Made by a program: the position numbers and the translations under genes. This document shows, piece by piece, positions 60,978 through 64,000 of a stretch of 64,000 nucleotides of DNA. Origin of the DNA: JANWWM01 sp046719715. Its GTDB lineage: Bacteria > Bacteroidota > Chlorobiia > Chlorobiales > Thermochlorobacteraceae. Position 1 is the stretch's first letter. Each line of letters begins with the position of its first letter. The notes beneath the pieces were generated by a model that made no database searches, had not been told where the DNA came from, and saw only the letters and a list, made by a program, of their open reading frames with translations. The stretch covers positions 1-64,000 of the forward strand of contig JBDNCJ010000004.1 of NCBI GenBank assembly GCA_046719715.1, in the 5' to 3' direction.

Positions 60978-61997
60978 ATGAAAAAGCACATTGCCGTTGT
61001 CGTTTCCTCTCACGGCGAAGTTGACGCGCCGAGCATGAGAGCGTATTACGAGAACATGAAGCACATTTTCGCCCATGTCTCTGAAATCATGCCGATTCCC
61101 AAACTTGCCCGACTGCTCATTCCGCCGATTGGCGCCGTGATTCAAGTCCGAAAGTCAAAAAAGGACGGTTATGTTTCGCCGATGAACCGCATCAGCGCGG
61201 CGCAAGCCAAGCGTATCGAGGAAAAACTCCAACAAGAAAACTCACTTCCCTTTCAATTCACGGTTTTCAACGCGTTTGAAACCACACCGCCTTACACGCA
61301 CGATGTTTTGCACAGCCTTTTTGACGCTGGCGCGAAATATGACGGCATCATTGCACTTGTGATGAATCCAATGGAATCGGCGTTCAGTTGCGGCGCCGTT
61401 TGTCGTTTCGCTCTCAAAGAACTTGGCGCACAGGCTTACTCGCGACTGCGCGTCGTTACAGGACTTTACAAGAATCAAGATTTAATGCGCCTTTACGCCG
61501 ACCATATTTTCGCTCATGCTGCGGCTTTGCCCGAAAAAAGCGGATTGATGATTGCACTTCACGGCACGGTGATTTCCGACGCGAAGGGCAAGCCTGTTGG
61601 TTTTCACAATGGCTATATGGAAAATCAAATCCTCTTTGCACGCTTGAAGCAACAGATTGAACACGATTCGCGCAATCGGTTTGAGCGCATCGAGCCTGCC
61701 TATCTCAATCACCAAGTCGGCGGAAAATGGACAGAGCCAACACTTGCACAAACGATTTCTTCGTTCAAGAAAAGCGGCGTTGAACACGCTTACCTGTTTG
61801 CCGCTGGCTACTTCGCCGACAACAGCGAAACCCAAGAGAACGCCCAATCGCAGTTGAAGAAATCAGGGTTCAAAACCGCGTACTACATTCCTTGTGTCAA
61901 TGAATCGGAAGCATTTGCATCTTTGATGGCACAAGAAATCTTGATTGCCGCCGAGCGATTAGAGGCAAGGGGAAAATTTTTAGAGCAGATTTTTTAG
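60978..61997 (+). CDS. hemH: Ferrochelatase-like protein
   Basis: A 339-residue class II chelatase, aligning by eye with ferrochelatase throughout: YVSPMNRISAAQAKRIEEKL (the GSP...Q region), AFETTPPYTHDVLHSLFDAG, IALHGTVISDAKGKPVGFHN with the catalytic histidine, AYLNHQVGGKWTEPTLAQTI, FAAGYFADNSETQENAQ (the conserved glutamate pattern) and IPCVNESEAFASLMA. The HGT motif is divergent from the usual SAHSLP, so another porphyrin or metal substrate is possible. No other haem genes adjacent. Confidence 0.75.
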   Translation: MKKHIAVVVSSHGEVDAPSMRAYYENMKHIFAHVSEIMPIPKLARLLIPPIGAVIQVRKSKKDGYVSPMNRISAAQAKRIEEKLQQENSLPFQFTVFNAFETTPPYTHDVLHSLFDAGAKYDGIIALVMNPMESAFSCGAVCRFALKELGAQAYSRLRVVTGLYKNQDLMRLYADHIFAHAAALPEKSGLMIALHGTVISDAKGKPVGFHNGYMENQILFARLKQQIEHDSRNRFERIEPAYLNHQVGGKWTEPTLAQTISSFKKSGVEHAYLFAAGYFADNSETQENAQSQLKKSGFKTAYYIPCVNESEAFASLMAQEILIAAERLEARGKFLEQIF

Positions 61998-62014
61998 AGC
62001 AGGATTTAAAGCAC

Positions 62015-62042
62015 AAAAGCGACTTTCAGCAAGTCGCTTCTC
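62015..62042. terminator. Bidirectional terminator between ferrochelatase and tRNA genes
   Basis: Nine-base-pair stem AAGCGACTT / AAGTCGCTT with loop TCAGC. On the minus strand it is followed by TTGTGCTTT and would end the pyrF-tRNA transcript; on the plus strand it follows the ferrochelatase gene. Confidence 0.75.
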
Positions 62043-62050
62043 GTTGTTTG

Positions 62051-62135
62051 TACCGAAGGTCGGACTCGAACCGACACGTCTTTAAGGGACACTGGATTTT
62101 GAGTCCAGCGCGTCTACCAATTCCGCCACTCCGGC
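62051..62135 (-). tRNA. tRNA-Leu (anticodon CAA)
   Basis: Minus-strand 85-nt class II tRNA beginning GCCGGAGTGGCGGAATTGG. Anticodon arm CTGGA-CTCAAAA-TCCAG gives CAA at positions 34-36, reading UUG. A long variable arm and GTTCGAGTCC T-arm are present; acceptor stem pairs with CTTCGGT. CCA is not encoded. Confidence 0.95.
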
Positions 62136-62179
62136 ATGATGACTACGGCGCGTGATATGCGCAAGCACGGCTTTTCGTG

Positions 62180-62261
62180 TGCGAGAGGAGGGACTTGAAC
62201 CCACACGCCTTGCGGCACGGGCTTCTAAGACCCGCGCGTCTGCCAGTTTCGCCACTCTCGC
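62180..62261 (-). tRNA. tRNA-Leu (anticodon UAG)
   Basis: Minus-strand 82-nt class II tRNA beginning GCGAGAGTGGCGAAACTGG. Anticodon arm CGGGT-CTTAGAA-GCCCG gives UAG, reading CUN codons. Variable arm with GCCGCAAGGC, T-arm GTTCAAGTCC; acceptor stem closes with CTCTCGC. CCA is not encoded. 44 bp from the other tRNA-Leu, same strand. Confidence 0.95.
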
Positions 62262-62353
62262 GCCGTGCTGTTGTTTCAAAAAACAGGGCGCAAATATACG
62301 GCTTTTTCACTTTTCAAAAAATGTCCTCTATTCTTTTCCTCACTTGCTTCAAC

Positions 62354-63187
62354 TTACACGGCGGATTGCTCTATGGCATTTCGCATCGCCGCCACATACT
62401 CTTCGGCTTTTTTTGAGACCGCTTTTTCAAACTCATTCACCGAACTGAACTCGCCATCAGGATAAATCACTGCCCGCCCAATGTTGATGAGCGCAGATTG
62501 TGCATTCGCGTCTGTGCCGTATCGGACAGAGTCTTCAAGCGAGCCGCCTTGTGCGCCCACGCCCGGAATCAAAAAACATAACCCTTGCGCCATGGCTCTC
62601 AATCGCTTTAATTCTTCGGCGCGATTTGCACCCACCACCAGCCCGACATTATCAAATTGATTCCACTCCAACGCTTTTTCAAGCACCGCTTCGTAAAGTA
62701 GTCTTCCCTCTTCCAATCGCCGTTCTTCAAAATCTTTTGAACCGCTGTTTGAAGTCAGACACAAAATCAACGTGAGTTTTTCTTTGTAAGAAATGAACGG
62801 CTCGATGGAATCGTAGCCCATGTAGGGCGGCACGGTTACGGCGTCGAATCCCCAAGTTTCAAAGAAGGCTGTGGCATAAAGGCGCGACGTGTTGCCAATG
62901 TCGGCGCGTTTGGCGTCAGCAATCGTAACGACATTTTTCGGAAGGTGATGCATGAGCGCGTCGAGCGCGTGCAAACCTTTCAAGCCTATGGCTTCGTAGA
63001 AAGCAAAGTTCGGCTTGTAGGCAATGGCGACATCAGACGTCGCATTGACGATGGATTTTGTGAATTCCGTAATGGGGTCTTGCATGCGCAAAAAGAGCGT
63101 CGGGATTTTTTGCACGTCGGGGTCTAATCCAACGCAGAGAAACGATTTCTTTTGTTCAATGAGCGCGTTAATCCGCTTTTTAATCAT
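62354..63187 (-). CDS. pyrF: Orotidine 5'-phosphate decarboxylase
   Basis: A 277-residue TIM-barrel enzyme making UMP. Family motifs are SFLCVGLDPDVQKIPT, AYKPNFAFYEAIGLKG and the catalytic IADAKRADIGNTSRLYA (DxKxxDI), with FLIPGVGAQGGSL near the end. The length and the VGLDPD/GYDSIEPF features place it in the type 2 (longer) PyrF group common in Bacteroidota and Actinobacteria. Start at 63187 (MIKKRINALIEQK) fits the family. The tRNA-Leu pair follows on the same strand. Confidence 0.94.
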   Translation of the reverse strand: MIKKRINALIEQKKSFLCVGLDPDVQKIPTLFLRMQDPITEFTKSIVNATSDVAIAYKPNFAFYEAIGLKGLHALDALMHHLPKNVVTIADAKRADIGNTSRLYATAFFETWGFDAVTVPPYMGYDSIEPFISYKEKLTLILCLTSNSGSKDFEERRLEEGRLLYEAVLEKALEWNQFDNVGLVVGANRAEELKRLRAMAQGLCFLIPGVGAQGGSLEDSVRYGTDANAQSALINIGRAVIYPDGEFSSVNEFEKAVSKKAEEYVAAMRNAIEQSAV

Positions 63188-63290
63188 AGTGTTGTGTTGA
63201 GCACATCTAAACGGTTGAAAAAGCAAAGGGCTATGAGAATAACGTTTTCAACGTCCTTTACAAAAGGCTTAATCGGCTTTCACTTCGCGC

Positions 63291-64000
63291 TCATTCAGTA
63301 GCAGAAATGGCAATGTAGATTCCCGCATACACGCCGAGCTCGACGAGTTGATTTGCCGCGCCGAGTGCGTCGCCTGTAATTCCTCCGATTTGTTTTACAA
63401 AAAAATGTCGCGCCCAAAACGCTATTAAACCGCTTATACCCAGCGCGATAATGGCGTCCCACTCGAGGAGCCATATACAAAGCAACATCGTGTAAAGACT
63501 TGCTACGACGAGGCGTTTCAGCGATGCCTTTTGCGCAAACGGCTTTGAACTCGTTGATTCGCTTCGCGCATACTCAAGCGTGAAGATGAGCGGCATGCTG
63601 GAATAACGTCCGAGCATGTGCGCGACAACGAGCGTTGAAAGTGCAAGTGAGTGTTCTTGTTTGAAAATTTCCGTCAAGAGCAACAGTTTTGCCGTCAAGA
63701 ACAGCCAAAGTGCGATTGCGCCATATGTGCCGATGCGGCTATCCTTCATGATTTCCAAGATTCGCTCTTTCGTGTATCCGCCGCCGAAGCCGTCGGCTGA
63801 ATCGGCAAGCCCATCTTCGTGAAATGCGCCCGTCAGTAAAATCGTTGTTGCCATTGATGCCAAAACTGACAGTATCGGCGAACATTTAAGCGATGCTAAA
63901 AAAAGCGCCAACGCGCCCACACTTCCGACAAGTGCACCGACCAACGGGAAATAGAGCGTCGATTTGGATAAGTGGTCAGGATTGTATTCGACAAAGCGCG
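63291..64000 (-). CDS. cobS: Adenosylcobinamide-GDP ribazoletransferase (partial, 5' end outside window)
   Basis: An integral membrane enzyme that joins alpha-ribazole to adenosylcobinamide-GDP, the last step of cobalamin assembly. The visible 236 codons include STLYFPLVGALVGSVGA, the active-site signature GAFHEDGLADSADGFGGG and RILEIMKDSRIGTYGAIAL, followed by hydrophobic helices. The frame stays open to position 64000, so the N-terminus is missing. Together with meaB it indicates adenosylcobalamin-dependent metabolism. 103 bp upstream of pyrF on the same strand. Confidence 0.93.
   Translation of the reverse strand, partial: RFVEYNPDHLSKSTLYFPLVGALVGSVGALALFLASLKCSPILSVLASMATTILLTGAFHEDGLADSADGFGGGYTKERILEIMKDSRIGTYGAIALWLFLTAKLLLLTEIFKQEHSLALSTLVVAHMLGRYSSMPLIFTLEYARSESTSSKPFAQKASLKRLVVASLYTMLLCIWLLEWDAIIALGISGLIAFWARHFFVKQIGGITGDALGAANQLVELGVYAGIYIAISATE

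Noticed and set aside
62082..62279. Open frame of 65 codons across the two tRNA genes (VAELVDALDSKSS-type protein)
   Set aside because: This is the usual translation of tRNA genes on the coding strand; both tRNAs fold completely.

Overview
This 64 kb window is a chromosomal segment of a Gram-negative bacterium of the Bacteroidota/Chlorobiota (FCB) group. The closest fit is a Chlorobi-type lineage such as the Chloroherpeton/Thermochlorobacter branch; this is inference from gene content, not a database result. Pointers are: an 11-subunit complex I operon (nuoA,B,C,D,H,I,J,K,L,M,N) without nuoE, nuoF or nuoG, as in green sulfur bacteria; a secreted protein with a type IX secretion (T9SS) C-terminal sorting domain; promoters of the Bacteroidetes type (TTTG, about 20 bp, TAnnTTTG) upstream of rpsT and possibly others; and many lipoproteins with Bacteroidota-like lipoboxes. 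No phage, IS element, CRISPR array or rRNA operon is visible.

Layout. 1-3.3 kb: end of a fructosamine-kinase-like gene, an isoprenylcysteine-methyltransferase-like gene and leuS, all minus and tightly packed. 3.5-8.4 kb: a large T9SS cargo protein, a small secreted basic protein, a sodium:solute symporter and a 76-residue orphan. 8.8-20.6 kb: the complex I operon on the minus strand, interrupted between nuoC and nuoD by 434 bp of dispersed repeats. 20.8-24.9 kb: a plus-strand group of an extended pterin-carbinolamine dehydratase, a TPR histidine kinase and a UPF0210 protein. 25.1-26.9 kb: a SAM-I riboswitch with terminator ahead of metY. 27-31 kb: rpsT, ruvA, folC, an LPP20-like lipoprotein and a DUF2520 oxidoreductase. 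31.5-36 kb: a small secreted protein and two tandem TPR histidine kinases. 36-44.5 kb: small membrane and lipoproteins, an alpha/beta hydrolase, MarC, a cysteine desulfurase, a probable outer-membrane protein, rsmG, a TPR lipoprotein and a mannose-1-phosphate guanylyltransferase. 44.5-46.6 kb: a lipoprotein, a decayed T9SS sorting-domain fragment and repeat tracts. 46.6-54.7 kb (minus): purH, priA, a TPR-SpoIIE phosphatase, recX and mrdA. 54.8-64 kb: phzF-like gene, DUF4397 lipoprotein, meaB, a small orphan, an aldo/keto reductase, a fourth TPR kinase, a ferrochelatase-like gene, two tRNA-Leu genes, pyrF and a partial cobS.

How it fits together. Most genes are housekeeping. The most distinctive element is a family of five soluble signalling proteins (four histidine kinases, one PP2C/SpoIIE phosphatase). 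All share an N-terminal TPR array, a conserved terminal TPR signature and a coiled-coil linker, and differ in their output domain; none has a neighbouring response regulator. A second theme is repeat-driven plasticity: three families of short dispersed repeats fill almost every long intergenic space, one pyrimidine-rich tract sits in frame inside leuS, and T9SS C-terminal modules survive as fragments with conserved 3' flanks. MeaB and CobS point to adenosylcobalamin use (methylmalonyl-CoA mutase); the SAM riboswitch controls sulfur assimilation into homocysteine.
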